Assembly: GCF_024586455.1 (NCBI RefSeq)
Contig: NW_026089623.1
Location: 15,380,236-15,444,235, forward strand
Length of the DNA stretch: 64,000 bases
Reading direction: 5' to 3'
Source: Bactrocera neohumeralis
Lineage: Eukaryota; Arthropoda; Insecta; Diptera; Tephritidae
The position numbers were made by a program, and so were the translations under genes. Below are positions 42,263 through 53,769 of this stretch, piece by piece; the stretch's first letter is position 1, and each line of letters starts with the position of its first letter. A model generated the notes under the pieces. That model did not search any database. It saw only the letters and a list, made by a program, of their open reading frames with translations, and was not told the origin of the DNA.

Positions 42263-44975
42263 GGGGGAATGTTGGGCCACGTTTTGATTTCGGTTAAAAA
42301 GTCACATAAAAGTAAATTTTTGTGAAAATTCCAAAGCATGGATTTGTAGTGCGAGTCGTAACCTTCCTTTTGATAACATTGGTTTGATAAAATTCTACAA
42401 AAATTTAAAAGTTATAGCCATTGGCGCAAAAAACCTGATTTTGCGATTTTGAAAAAGGTGGGGAATGTCGGTCCAGTCGTAAATCGATTAAAACATGATT
42501 GTTACCGATGAAAAACGTTTATTTATCAATGGAAATGAAAGAGAGATTCATAAATAATAAGAAAAATAGAAATTGACGAAAAAAATTATTCCGACTCGCA
42601 GTGGATGCAGGTGTAAGTGTTCGGGTTCGGTCCGGCACATTTCAAGTGAACCCCTCGATCACAAACGATGCAACGGGCCGTGTTTTGACGATTCTCGTGC
42701 TTCGGCATCTTTTTCTTGCAAATCGTGCAAAAATCGAAGTCCTGTTCGATGTCGGTTTCGGTCGGAGACGGGCTTCTCTTCCGTGGCGTCTTCGATTTGC
42801 CACGGCCTTTTTGCTTCTTGGCTGCTGGTTCATCGGCTGCCTTCGTCAATTTTTGCCGCTTTTTTTTGGCCTTGTCACGCAGAGCTGCGACAACCTCAGG
42901 CGATGTCAAAATCGTTGACTCCATTGTCTTGCGGCCACGTTTTGATTTCGGCGCAGGTGTGCCCAATTTCAACGGGCCAACCGATTTCAATGCATCACGG
43001 AGCTGTGGAGCCGAAACAAGAGACAACGACGATGATGCAGCACCACTTGTTGAAGCTGGGGCACTTGTCGATGCCTCCGACGTTGATACCTCCTCATTCG
43101 CAGCAGTCACAATGGCATCACCAGAGGCAAAAACTCGACGTTGATTGTCGGCATCTTTCTCTTCGTCACCGAACAAATTTTCGCCGCTCAGTTCCGAAGC
43201 GACAAAGTCAACTTCAGTGAAAATTTGCGGGTTGAACGGGTAGATGCCAGTTGTTCGGAGGCCGGATTTGATGGTTTTCGGCGTTTTCGGCGTTAACATA
43301 ACATCGAGGCACTGATCGACAAGGAGCGGCACATGATGCAGATCGAAAGTGACACCAATGTTGGACTTTTTCCATGCATCATGCTTCACGGTCATCATGC
43401 CTTTAAATGGTGCAAATACCGCAACATCTAGCGGCTGCATTTTGTGCGTGCATTTCGGCGGAAAAGACAGCAACGTGATGATCCAACGCCAAATCTATCG
43501 CCTCGATCGATAAATGCGAACCGTGGTTGTCCAGCAGCAACATGGTTGGCGAATCGGCATTAGCACCGGTGTGCTTGATGAAATGACGCATGCATTGAGG
43601 GAATACGTCAGAGTTCATGTAACCAGAACCGTTCGCAACACCAACAGCGCCATGACTCGCATGAGTCATAAAAATCTCTTTCATGTTGACAAAGCCAAAG
43701 ACACATTGGTGCCTTTTCGGCAGATGTTGATGAGCCGACCTGCTTTTCTCCTTTGCGCGCGATGGTTTTGACAGGTCTGGTTGGCACGGTCGGGCACCCG
43801 GTTTCATCCATGTTCCATATTCGGTGAGGTTCAAACGGCGTCTTACCGAGAACGGATGAAAGGTTGTCAAAAAATGCATCGACATTCTCTTTGTTGAATC
43901 GCTTCGCACGGCTCTGGCTTACTTGCTCTGGTGTTCGCAGTGACAAATTTTTGTGGCGTTTCATGAACTCCAACTGCCAATCCCTTCTCGCCTGTTGATT
44001 GTCGTTCCATGAATCCGGATACGACGCGCCAACTTTCTGAGCAAATTCATACGCGAGCTTACGAAGATCCATCAAACTGATTCCATAGTTGATGTCGCTG
44101 GCCTGGAGATTGTAGCTTATCAGCGCCTTCTCTTGTTCGATGTTGAAGATCTGAAATAAAAAAAAAAGTATTTATTATTCGATGAAAGAAAAAGAAAGAA
44201 ACCAGCAGAACTCACTGTTTTTGTGCCCATCGTCGTGCTTTCAGCCAGCAAATTCTTCATTACATCGGCATTGGCAGTAGTAACGTCGATGCTCGCACCA
44301 TCAAATGCTGCAATATAACGCATCAGGTTGGTCCTCGGAATTTTGTGTGCCGTCGCAGATTGTCGAACGCTGTTGTGATATATTTTCACCGACTTGATCG
44401 CCTCCAAAATGTTGTCGAAATCAACAATTTTCTCTTGTTTGGGATAGTACCGCGGCATAATGACTAAAAAAATTTTTCGGAGCACGAAACTATCAGGAAA
44501 TGTTGAAAAACTATTGTGTTGTTGAAATTCTGCACGAAAAATCACTTATACACGTCAAATATATGAAGTTAGCATGTCAAATGTAAAAAACTATGTGGCC
44601 CGACATTCCCCAAACGCTCATATTTGCAAAATGGCGGTGGATAATGAACACAATGTAAATTCGTGCAAAATTTCTTTTGTGTGTCGAAGGCTAAAGGCTC
44701 AACTAATGTTATAAACATATTTACCTGGATGAATTTATTAGAAAATGTGAAAAAAATCAACTGTGCACAGAGTTGAAAAAAAAACTTTCGGAGTGTCGAA
44801 TTTATTTTTGTTGTCGCAGAGAGGTTATAACACGTGTTCACAGCTCGAGTGCTATATAGAAACTGAGCTTAGTATGAGACGAGCCGATGACAGTTGGTTG
44901 CAGCTGTCAACCTATACTAGGGAAAAAAATATCGCGCTGGCCCGGGATTCCCCCCGGACATTCCTCACCTTCCCC
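42263..44975 (-). mobile_element. Pogo-superfamily DNA transposon inside gypsy-1
   Basis: Terminal ggggaa motifs at 42263 and, inverted, up to 44975. An internal pair, ggggaatgttgggccac (42264-42280), is nearly the exact inverse of 44595-44611. A TA lies at the right edge (44976-44977); the left edge reads tt, so one target copy may have mutated. The gypsy frame resumes on both sides (KEILSKNEQ at 42255 and LFNYSLK at about 44990). Its gene is 42586-44545. Confidence 0.8.
42586..44545 (-). pseudogene. Pogo-type transposase with C-terminal PHD-like finger
   Basis: Translation runs from MPRYYPKQEKIVDFDNILEA (about 44457; the frame is open from 44545) through an N-terminal helix-turn-helix (KIPRTNLMRYI). 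After a probable intron near 44150-44215 come a CENP-B-like domain (SYPDSWNDNQQARRDWQ, FMKRHKNLSLR) and the DDE_1 core. The core motifs are IWNMDETGCP (43830), MLLLDNHGSHLSIEAID (43500-43545) and MQPLDVAVFAPFKG (43405-43440). At least two frameshifts occur (near 43610-43780 and 43440-43470). After a Ser/Thr-rich and Lys-rich linker the C-terminus has CTICKKKMPKHENRQ, then CIVCDRGVHLKCAG, then YTCIHC, a PHD-type zinc-binding pattern. Confidence 0.85.
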
Positions 44976-45281
44976 TACTTTAGGCTATAATTGAATAAAT
45001 TTATTTCTGCTTTCATTTGACGTAATCCTTGTTCCCCAAGAATCATGTCGAATTTGTTAAGCTCATTCATTTCAAAAAAGGTTAAATGATGGCCGTACAT
45101 CGTGATTACTTTTTTAGAGTCTATGACGGAATAACCGTGCAATGTTTTAGCTTTAAATGGTTTAACCTTAATTGATTTCCCTATGTTACAAATTTTATTT
45201 ATATAATTGTTTGTTGATCTACTAATAAGTTAACGAGCGTGCCTGTTAGACCACATTTTGTTTGAATGCAGGGCAGCCCGT
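44976..45281 (-). pseudogene. Gypsy-1 protease region
   Basis: Minus-strand residues STNNYINKICNIGKSIKVK, VITMYGHHLTFFEMNELNKF and DMILGEQGLRQMKAEINL are typical of the segment between the retropepsin active site and the RT in this clade. The active-site Asp-Thr-Gly triplet is not readable in the frame that gives the rest (it reads LISRST), so the protease looks dead. Confidence 0.75.
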
Positions 45282-46479
45282 TTATTCGTCTAAAAAAGTG
45301 CTCCCTGATTCGTATTGTTCTTCATATTTCGAGTAGTCTACAGATTCTAAATCTTCTTCTCTTTTGGTTTGATTTATTTTGTGTGTTGCATTTCCATTGC
45401 TAAATTCCTTATTTCCTTTGTTCACATTATGTCTATTATTATAGCTACGATTTACTACGTTATTTCTTGTTGTACTTACAAATCGTCTGGAGCTGTCTAT
45501 GTCCATTGGAACTGGTGCAGGTTGCCATTGTTGAGGTTGATTGTTAATTTGCTGCATCCTGTCATTTGCTCGACATTTCCGCTGGTGACGATATTCAGAT
45601 TGGTTATGGTTGAAGTGAGGATTGAAGTTGGTCTTGTAGTTGTGTCTTGATGGATCATCATATTCTGTCTTGTTTTGTGACACAAATTGTTGGTGACGTT
45701 GTGTGGGTTGAAAGCGAGGATTTTGGTTGTATCTCGGTGGAGTAGATTGTATCTCGAATTGCTGGTTTGCGTTGTCATGATGGATGGTACAATCTATTGC
45801 ATACGCTGCCTCTAAGTTGTTTGGATTGTTGCCATACAACGTTCCACTTGTGTATTTTGAATTTAAGCCCAGAATGAATGTCCTGACTGCTTCTTGGTTA
45901 GCATAGTCCTTCATATCCATACTATTATGCTTATTAGACATCTCAATTTTGGATAATGCTAAATTGGGCGCCTTGGACACATTGCTATGGAATTCTGCTA
46001 GGGATTTCCTTCCTTTTTTTCATCTCAACCAATAAAACGTATAGGGGACATTGGTCGGCAAAGGTGTAGTCCAATCGGTTGATAATGGAGTAAAAATTCA
46101 TCTTCGTGTTGTGGTTTGTCAAAATATCAGCCGCTTGTCCTACGATCTTCGTCCTTATGATTCCGAGAACGCTGTAGTATTTTGTATGATGGCTAAAGTT
46201 TTTTATGGCTTCCATGAATGTCCATACTTGTGACCTCCATGATCTGTATGCTGCCTGACTGCCATCAAATTTAGGCAGTGATTTGAATAGTTCCAAATCA
46301 ATTTCTTTTGGATCGAGGACGTTGAGTTTGATGTCCTCAAGTTCGATGAATGGTGTGACTTCTGGAATATGTTGTTGTTCCATTGCTATTAGTCGTTGTT
46401 TCAGTTCTTCTTGTTGCTGCTGCAGATATGACATCAGTGACGCTATTTGTGCATGCATTTGAGCCACTTGTTCTTCCAT
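45282..46479 (-). pseudogene. Gypsy-1 Gag, one frameshift
   Basis: 164 codons from 46479 contain a Gln-rich coiled-coil-like N-terminus and LPKFDGSQAAYRSWRSQVWT, then GQAADIL, a standard errantivirus Gag capsid start. The frame shifts near 45985; 232 codons follow (EAVRTFILGL, then an Asn/Gln/Arg-rich tail with PVPMDIDSS). No zinc knuckle, as usual for errantiviruses. It would form the RNA-containing particle. Confidence 0.88.
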
Positions 46480-46786
46480 TTCGTTTTGCGGTTTTATTTG
46501 TCTGTTGTCCTCAAATGTTTGTCTTTTTATTGACTTACGAAGTTTTTTTAGTGCGTCCAGGTTTGCTGGTTAATTAGTGATGTATTGTCCGCTTTTTCAG
46601 GATCTATACTTAGTGATGTATTGTCCGCTATTTCAGGATCCATACATCTGTTTTTTTCTTAATTATTTTAGCACTTTTTTCAAGCATTTAGTGTTGGAAA
46701 TCTTATTTTCCGTGGAATTTTTTGTCTATTTTACTCTTTCATCACTGTAGAGTAAAAAATGGCTTAATTGACCGGTTTGAGCCTTC
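46480..46786 (-). other. Gypsy-1 leader
   Basis: An untranslated stretch between 5' LTR and gag. A short direct repeat (cttagtgatgtattgtccgc) occurs twice, near 46575 and 46608. I could not identify a convincing primer binding site next to the LTR. Confidence 0.6.
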
Positions 46787-47171
46787 AGTTAATAATGTAA
46801 AGATTTTCTATTTTATTTTTACATTTTTATTAACAAACCGTCTTCTTCAATTCTCCCTCTTCTTACAACTGTACTTATAATACACTTAAGACTACTTATA
46901 TAGTTGTGGTTTGCTGATAGGGATGTACTGCTGCATTCTTGATAAGGATGTTTCTATTGTTTTTCTGATAAAGATGTTTTTACTATTTTCCTGATAAAGA
47001 TGTTTTTACTATTTTTCTGATAAAGATTAGCCGATGTGCCGCTGTGGTTCGTCTAACCGATAGTGATGTTTGTTGTGGTGATGAGCATGTTTAACTATTG
47101 ATATTTGATATTTGTATATATTCGTCTGTTTAGTTGAAAAGAATTTTGGGTGAGCGATGTGTTCCTTAACT
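46787..47171 (-). repeat. Gypsy-1 5' LTR (385 bp)
   Basis: Matches 36382-36740 apart from scattered substitutions and one extra 27-28-bp unit of the gataaagatgtttttacta repeat (near 46960-47020). Followed by target copy CGCG. Confidence 0.95.
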
Positions 47172-47208
47172 CGCGCACATGTTTATTATTGATAAGTGAT
47201 AAAATGAT
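47172..47208 (+). repeat. X copy P, short middle segment
   Basis: Continues X from the gypsy target (cgcgcacatg) to gataaaatgat, the target site of the RTE element. Matches 57495-57530. Confidence 0.85.
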
Positions 47209-50200
47209 GGGGGAGGATGGGGTCATGTGTAGAAGTTCACGCAAGTGAGGAAAGTTCTCTGATCGCCATTCACTTGGGAGTGGCCAGAAACGATTCTTTT
47301 ACATATGACTCAAGCAGCTCACGACTTCCGGTCTTTGACCAAGTATCCTCTGGTTAGCCTTAGAACATCCGTTCGAAGGTGAGCTAAAGTGAGAAGGCGA
47401 AACATCCCCTGCATAGGGTTGTGCGCTGGGTTTGGGACCCGCCACGTAAACAACAATACCAATGAACAGTAACAACCAGCCTCGGATGAGAGATCCCCCT
47501 TTTGATGACGACCACGGCAAACGAAATAAGGACTACGATTTAAGGGCATGCACCTGGAATGTCCGGTCCCTTAATTGGGAAGGTGCCGCTGCCCAGCTGG
47601 TTGATGTCCTCGTGAAAATAAAGGCTGACATCACCGCCGTCCAAGAAATGCGATGGACGGGACAAGGACAAAGACGAGTAGGTCCTTGTGACATTTACTA
47701 CAGTGGCCATATAAAGGAGCGCAAGTTTGGTGTTGGATTCGTGGTGGGAGAGAGACTCCGTCGCCGAGTACTATCATTCACTCCGGTGAATGAACGTCTA
47801 GCCACAATCCGCATCAAAGCGAGGTTCTTCAACATATCGCTGATCTGCGCCCACGCTCCGACGGATGAGAAGGACGATGTGACCAAAGATGCCTTTTATG
47901 AGGCTTGGAACGCACTTATGAGAGATGCCCCCGCCACGATGTCAAAATCGTGCTTGGCGACTTTAACGCCAGGGTGGGCAAAGAAGGTATCTTTGGCACT
48001 ATGGTCGGTAAATTCAGCCTCCACGAGGAAACATCCCCAAATGGGTTGAGGCTGATCGACTTCGCCGGGGCCCGAATATGGTTATCTGTAGTACTAGATT
48101 CCAGCACAAAAAAATTCATCAAGCTACCTGGCTGTCTCCGGATCGAAAAACTACCAACCAGATCGATCATGTTGTGATAGACGGAAGACACGTCTCCAGT
48201 TTTCTAGACGTGCATACGCTCCGAGGTCCTAACATCGACTCGGACCACTATCTTGTTGCAGCCAAGATTCGCACCCGCCTCTGTGCAGCAAAAAACGTAC
48301 GCCAACAAACACAAGGAAGGTTCCACGTCGAGAAGCTGCAATCACAACAGACTGCTGAACGATTTTCTACTCGGCTTGCACTCCTGCACTCTGAGAGCAC
48401 TCATCAACAACTCGGTATAAGGGAACTGTGGGACGGCATTTCAAACTCCTTACGTACAGCTGCATCCGAAACCCTTGGTTTTCGGAAAGTGCAAAAGAAC
48501 AACTGGTACGACGAGCAGTGCCGCGCCGCAGCGGAGAGAAAACAGGCTGCCTACCTCGCAACGTTACGATCGACCACAACACGTGCGGGACGGGATAGAT
48601 ACCGAGAATTGAAGAGGGAAGCGAGACGCATCTGCAGACAGAAAAAGAAAGAGGCCGAAATGCGTGAGTATGAAGAGCTTGATAAGCTGGCCGACAGGGG
48701 TAATGCTCGAAAATTCTACGAAAAAATGCGGAGGCTTACAGAAGGTTTCAAGACCGGAGCATACTCTTGTAGAACCCCCAAAGGTGATCTAGTGACCGAT
48801 GCCCAGAGCATACTTAAATTATGGAGGGAACACTTCTCCAGCCTGCTGAATGGCAGTGAATGCACAACGCCAGGAGAAGGCGAACCCGATTCCCCAATCG
48901 ATGACGATGGAGCAGACGTTCCATTGCCCGACCATGAAGAAGTTCGAATAGCAATTACCCGCCTGAAGAACAACAAAGCGGCAGGGGCCGATGGATTACC
49001 GGCCGAGCTATTCAAACACGGCGGCGAAGAACTGATAAGGAGCATGCATCAGCTTCTTTGTAAAATATGGTCGGACGAAAGCATGCCCAACGATTGGAAT
49101 TTAAGTGTGCTATGCCCAATCCATAAAAAAAGGAGACCCCACAATCTGCGCCAACTATCGTGGGATTAGCCTCCTCAACATCGCATATAAGGTTCTATCG
49201 AGCGTATTGAGTGAAAGATTAAAGCCCACCGTCAACAAACTGATTGGACCTTATCAGTGTGGCTTTAGACCTGGAAAATCAACAACCGACCAGATATTCA
49301 CCATGCGCCAAATCTTGGAAAAGACCCGTGAAAGGAGAATCGACACACACCACCTCTTCGTCGATTTCAAAGCTGCTTTCGACAGCACGAAAAGGAGCTG
49401 CCTCTATGCCGCGATGTCTGAATTTGGTATCCCCGCAAAACTAATACGGCTGTGTAAACTGACGTTGAGCAACACGAAGAGCTCCGTCAGAATCTCGGAA
49501 GGACCTCTCCGAGCCGTTCGATACCAAACGAGGTTTCAGATAAGGCGATTCCCTATCGTGTGACTTTTTCAACCTGCTTCTGGAGAAAATAGTTCGAGCT
49601 GCAGAACTTAGTAGAGAAGGTACCATCTTTTATAAGAGTGTACAGCTGTTGGCGTATGCCGATGATTTTGATATCATCGGCCTCAACACCCGCGCCGTTA
49701 GTTCTGTTTTCTCCAGACTAGACAAGGAAGCAAAACAAATGGGTCTGGCAGTGAACGAGGGCAAGACGAAATATCTCCTGTCATCAAACAAACAGTCGTC
49801 GCACTCGCGACTTGGCACTCACGTCACTGTTGACAGTCACAACTTTGAAGTTGTAGATAATTTCGTCTATTTAGGAACTAGTATTAACACCACCAACAAT
49901 GTCAGCCTGGAAATCCAACGCAGGATTGCTCTTGCCAACAGGTGCTACTTCGGACTGAGTAGGCAATTGAAAAGTAAAGTCCTCTCTCGACGAACAAAAG
50001 CCAAACTCTATAAGTCGCTCATAATTCCCGTCCTGCTATATGGTGCAGAGGCTTGGACGATGTCAACAACTGATGAGTCGACGTTGCGAGTTTTCGAGAG
50101 AAAAGTTCTGCGAAAGATTTATGGTCCTTTGCGCGTTGGCCACGGCGAATATCGCATTCGATGGAACGATGAGCTGTACGAGATATACGACGACATTGAC

Positions 50201-50481
50201 ATAGTTCAGCGAATTAAAAGACAGCGGCTACGCTGGCTAGGTCATGTTGTCCGAATGGACGAAAACACTCCAGCTCTGAAAGTATTCGACGCTGTACCCG
50301 CCGGGGGAAGCAGAGGAAGAGGAAGACCTCCACTCCGTTGGAAGGACCAAGTGGAGAAGGACCTGGCTACGCTTGGAATATCCAATTGGCGCCACGTAGC
50401 GAAAAGGAGAAACGACTGGCGCGCTGTTGTTAACTCGGCTATAATCGCGTAAGCGGTGTCTACGCCAATTAAGAAGAAGAA
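47209..50481 (+). mobile_element. RTE-1: full-length RTE-clade LINE, frameshifted
   Basis: Flanked by an 11-bp duplication, gataaaatgat, at 47198-47208 and 50482-50492, and ending in an aagaagaag tail typical of RTE elements. The 5' leader runs 47209-47461. One ORF begins at 47462 with an apurinic-type endonuclease (ACTWNVRSLNW, VQEMRWTGQG, ICAHAPTDEK, VLGDFNARVGKEG). The RT follows (NKAAGADGLPAELFK at 48976, NYRGISLLNIAYKVLSSVL, HLFVDFKAAFDS, LLAYADDFDII at 49645-49677). A C-terminal domain follows (LRWLGHVVRMDENTPALK, GRGRPPLRWKDQVEKDL). Frameshifts near 47905-47940, 48075, 49130 and 49555 separate open pieces 47462-48049, 47905-48177, 48078-49169, 49105-49563 and 49649-50452. It would nick DNA and reverse-transcribe its RNA in place. 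Confidence 0.92.
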
Positions 50482-51110
50482 GATAAAATGATTTGAATTC
50501 GCGAAAGCGAACATAAACACATATGGTCACGATACATGTGAATATAAATTTTGAATGATAAAATATACGATTTATTTACATTTATCACTATTATAATATA
50601 TGTACATATATAATTTTTTTAATATATTATGATAGTTTGTTATATATGTACATATGCAATGAAGTAAACACATAAGTATGAATATATCAAATACAAAAAA
50701 TAATTTAAAAAACAGGCTTTATTTCCACATTAACTAAGAATATTGCTTTGAAAAAGTAATCTAATTCAAATGTATTCAATTGCACATGTATTCATTAATA
50801 TGCACAAAAAGAATTCATACGAATACACATGTTTGCATATAAACGTATAAAAATATAAGCAAAAGAGCGAACATACATACATACGTCTGTAACAGCAATA
50901 TACAGTTTAGAGCATAATTTTTATTCCACGCTCAGCTCTGTTAAAGCGAAAATGTTAAAATTTCTCCTGCCGAGCTGGCAGTGGTGAAACTCTTCCATCT
51001 CGACCGAGTTAGCGAAAAATACTTTTACGTTCTTCGCGCCGTGAACCTTCTCTATGATAAACTTTCTCTGCTATAAATACACGTTCTCTGGCTCAGAGGC
51101 TTAGCGCTAT
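50482..51110 (+). repeat. X copy P, right-hand part
   Basis: Matches 57520-58010 (tcacgatacatgtgaatata, acatacgtctgtaacagcaa, cacgctcagctctgtt). It ends with a block ggtgaaactcttccatctcg to acgttctctggctcag, related to the inverted copies at 18735-18860 and 22770-22900. Confidence 0.85.
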
Positions 51111-51382
51111 GACTATCAGCTAATGAAGTTTTCTTAAAGCGTTTTGTATAGACAACATGGTCAGGTGATTTTTATATTTGTCGTACAAGTCTCCTCTTTG
51201 TTGGCACATGTAATATCAGCGCAAGTTCTGTCGACATAAGCTTTTCTTAGTTACCAATCTAATTACTTTCCGTTTTTGCCTTAGTGTGACTTTAGTGTTT
51301 CCATCATTACTCGTGTTTTTGGATAAAGCTATAAATTGGATAAAAAGTAAATACCAATTTTTATCCTTTTGCAACCTGTTGC
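51111..51382. other. Unassigned spacer
   Basis: No domain, no repeat boundary and no coding frame that I can support. Confidence 0.5.
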
Positions 51383-52045
51383 TACAGCGTATTATAGTTT
51401 TGTTCACCTAACGGTTGTACGTATCACCTAAAACTAATTGAGATAAATATAGTGTTATATATGTATATATGTATGTATATAAATGATCACGATGACGAAA
51501 AAAGTTGAATTTCGAGTGACTGTCTGTCGGTCCGTCCGTCCGTCCGTGTAGTAAAAATTGAGCTATCTTGATTAAATGGATGAAATCGCTCACTCCCCAT
51601 ATAATGGTACTGTTCAAAACTACTAAAAGTGCAGTAAATCAATAACTAAATACGCAAGACTCATTAAATTTTACATCCGGTCGGTCTGAAAATTGGAATA
51701 TGGGTCAATGTGTGAGATATACAATTGAAATTTAGAGAGAATCCTTTCCTGACAATGGTATTTCTGTGTACTAAAAATGGGTCGAATCGGGCCAATACTT
51801 CCCTGAGCCCCTGAATATCTATTATAAAGATTTTCAAGCTCCTGCTGATTTTTTACTGCATATATCGACTAATATTTGTATTATCTAATGAAAATTACAG
51901 AATTTATTTTACACATATCAGTGTATCTTTGTGGCTAAAATAAATAAAATTGGGCGAATACTTGCCCTAGCCCCCGTATAACTAATATCATAATTTTCGA
52001 ACATCAAACTGACTTTACTCCATGTGATTGGTGATTGCTACGTAT
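51383..52045. repeat. Noncoding repeat family N, diverged copy
   Basis: Starts like the 39077 copy (attatagttttgttcac) with a tccgtccgtccgtccgt run, then follows the 17660-18010 copy (aatcctttcctgacaatg, gggtcgaatcgggccaatac, aaagattttc). It ends near 52045 without the standard terminus. Confidence 0.75.
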
Positions 52046-52240
52046 AATGTTGACTCGTTTTTCTGACAATTCTGCCGAATTTTTTGTTATATAGAGTTGT
52101 ATTGTTTTACAGCTTCAAATATTTCTTCTTCTGCAATTGTTGTCTGTCTGTCAACGGCGATTGTTCGGGATATCTCGAGTATTGTCGAGTGTAACCGTTC
52201 TACTTGACTGTTTGATGCCGAATGGTTTACAGCTGTGCGT
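52046..52240 (-). pseudogene. Gypsy-3 integrase fragment (late core)
   Basis: Minus strand: NHSASNSQVERLHSTILEIS then EEEIFEAVKQYNSI, the region around the catalytic Glu of a gypsy-type integrase. It pairs with the zinc-binding fragment at 53451-53769. The intervening core is lost or replaced by the LINE. Confidence 0.75.
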
Positions 52241-52429
52241 ATATACATAATTAATATGTACATAGTTTATTAAGTAAAGCTGCTTCCGGTCTCTGCCGAT
52301 AAGTACATATATTCTCGTTGTCGGCCATTACTTGTGTACAACGTAGAAATATTAGTGAGCGTAAATATGCGTATTTTGAGAAGCGACAGATACACGAGAG
52401 ATATCTTGAACTGTTTATATGAAATATAT
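52241..52429. other. Unassigned junction sequence
   Basis: AT-rich. It could be the 5' edge of the LINE or leftover host sequence. No motif. Confidence 0.4.
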
Positions 52430-53450
52430 TTGCTTGTATTGTATGTTTTATTTTATGCGGACGATGTAACATTTTTTAAAACTTATTCTTCAAACAGTGA
52501 AAGATGTCAGTTGCAAACAGACTTAAACAACCTAGTTTCTTGGTGTGATTGAAACGACATGCCATTGAACCTTAAAAAATGTAAAACGATGTGTTTTTCA
52601 CGTAGATCTGTAGACCCTACTTCAAACGCAATACAAAGCTTTAGGTTGGAGCAAGTATGTAGTTTTGTTGATCTGGGAGTAACTATGGACCCCAAACTCA
52701 ATTTTAATCTTCACGCATCTTCCACGGTTTTTAAAGCTAAAGGCGCTCTTAGTTTTGTTAACCGTTGGTCTAAAGAATTTAGAGATCCGCTTACCACAAA
52801 AATTCATTTTACATCTCTGGTGAGGCCTATATTAGAGTATGCATCTGTGGTTTGGAACCCTAGTTACTAAGTCCATTCTGATAAGTTAGAGTCCGTTCAA
52901 AAACAATTTTTACTTTTTGCCTTAAATCATTTGCATTGGGATCCCAGTTTAAATCTTCCCCCTTACACTAACCGTTTAAAACTTATAAATCTCCCGACAT
53001 TCGCTAGTCGTAGGGAGGTGCTTGGTAGCCCATCTCTCTTATCTGATATTAATTTTAACGTTCCCGCTCACTCTACCAGGCAGTTTAGACCCTTACTTTT
53101 AAAATTTTCTAGAACAAATTTTGAGTTAAACGAACCATTCCGCCGTATATGTCAAGATTTCAATTCTCATTCCAGCACATTTGATCTAACAGACTCACTC
53201 TTTACCATTAAAAAAAATATGTTATCTACTCTTAACAAGTAACATTTAAAAATTATAAACTTTAATTTAATTCTTAATTTTGGCTGTTGAAATTTTTATT
53301 TCTGTAGCTGAGCAGCTTAAGATCGCAACGCTTATAACTCTTTTGCATTCTATGACTCGGCTAATTCCGCTTGTTCGCGGATTGCGCCCCTCGCATCGGT
53401 TGGGCGGGAGTTAGTAATCGTTGGGTATTATTATTATTATTATTATTATT
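52430..53450 (+). pseudogene. CR1/jockey-group LINE, 5'-truncated RT end
   Basis: Starts within the RT at a FYADDVTFFK-type box (52455-52480). Then come PLNLKKCKTMCFSRR, FVDLGVTMDPKLNFNLHAS, TSLVRPILEYASVVWNPSY and LPPYTNRLKLINLPTFASRR, ending at LSTLNK-stop (53242). Two in-frame stops (after SWCD and NPSY). A 3' untranslated tail ends in (tta)n at 53426-53450. 5' truncation plus a simple-repeat tail is the usual result of target-primed insertion. Confidence 0.85.
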
Positions 53451-53769
53451 GAGATACCTGATAAATTGGGCGTTGAAGTCTCTCCTAAAAGATGTTTGTT
53501 CGGTTTTCTCTCATATTTATTTTCTATACAATTTACACAATTTTTTACTACTCTCTCTGTTTCTTTCTGTAGTTCTGGCCAATAACAAGTTTCCGTAATT
53601 GCTTTATAATTATTTTTTGCATTTCTATATGAACGAGTATGAGTAAATTCTAGTATATTCTCTCTATTTGTAGTTTCGGTTATATCTTTTAGGTTTTTCT
53701 GAGTAAATACTTTTTTATAGCTTTCAAAAATTGTTTTAATATTAGGTTGAATTTTATGCGGAGTAAGGA
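53451..53769 (-). pseudogene. Gypsy-3 integrase zinc-binding fragment
   Basis: Minus strand: ILEFTHTRSYRNAKNNYKAI, CYWPELQKETERVVKNC, VNCIENKYERKPNK, an intact H2C2 pattern of a 17.6/297-like integrase. RTE-2 abuts its upstream end. Confidence 0.85.

Larger units (their letters stand above)
36382..47171 (-). mobile_element. Gypsy-1: errantivirus-type LTR retrotransposon with nested insertions
   Basis: LTRs 36382-36740 and 46787-47171 start agttaa and end ttaact. The 4-bp target copies are CGCG (36378-36381 and 47172-47175). Sense order on the minus strand is gag (46479-45282), protease region (45281-44976), RT (42262-41253), RNase H and integrase (41205-37938), env-like frame (37897-36768) and polypurine tract. 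Three later insertions break it: pogo (42263-44975), an N-family repeat (39077-40147) and a MITE (38367-38994). The empty site is visible at 57495-57498. Confidence 0.95.

Noticed and set aside
42573..43220. 215-codon plus frame
   Set aside because: Antisense shadow of the pogo C-terminus, rich in Ser/Cys as expected from reading a Lys/Ala-rich gene backwards.
53371..53450. Possible host exon before the (tta)n run
   Set aside because: It is the 3' untranslated end of the CR1-like LINE; the frame runs into the simple-repeat tail.
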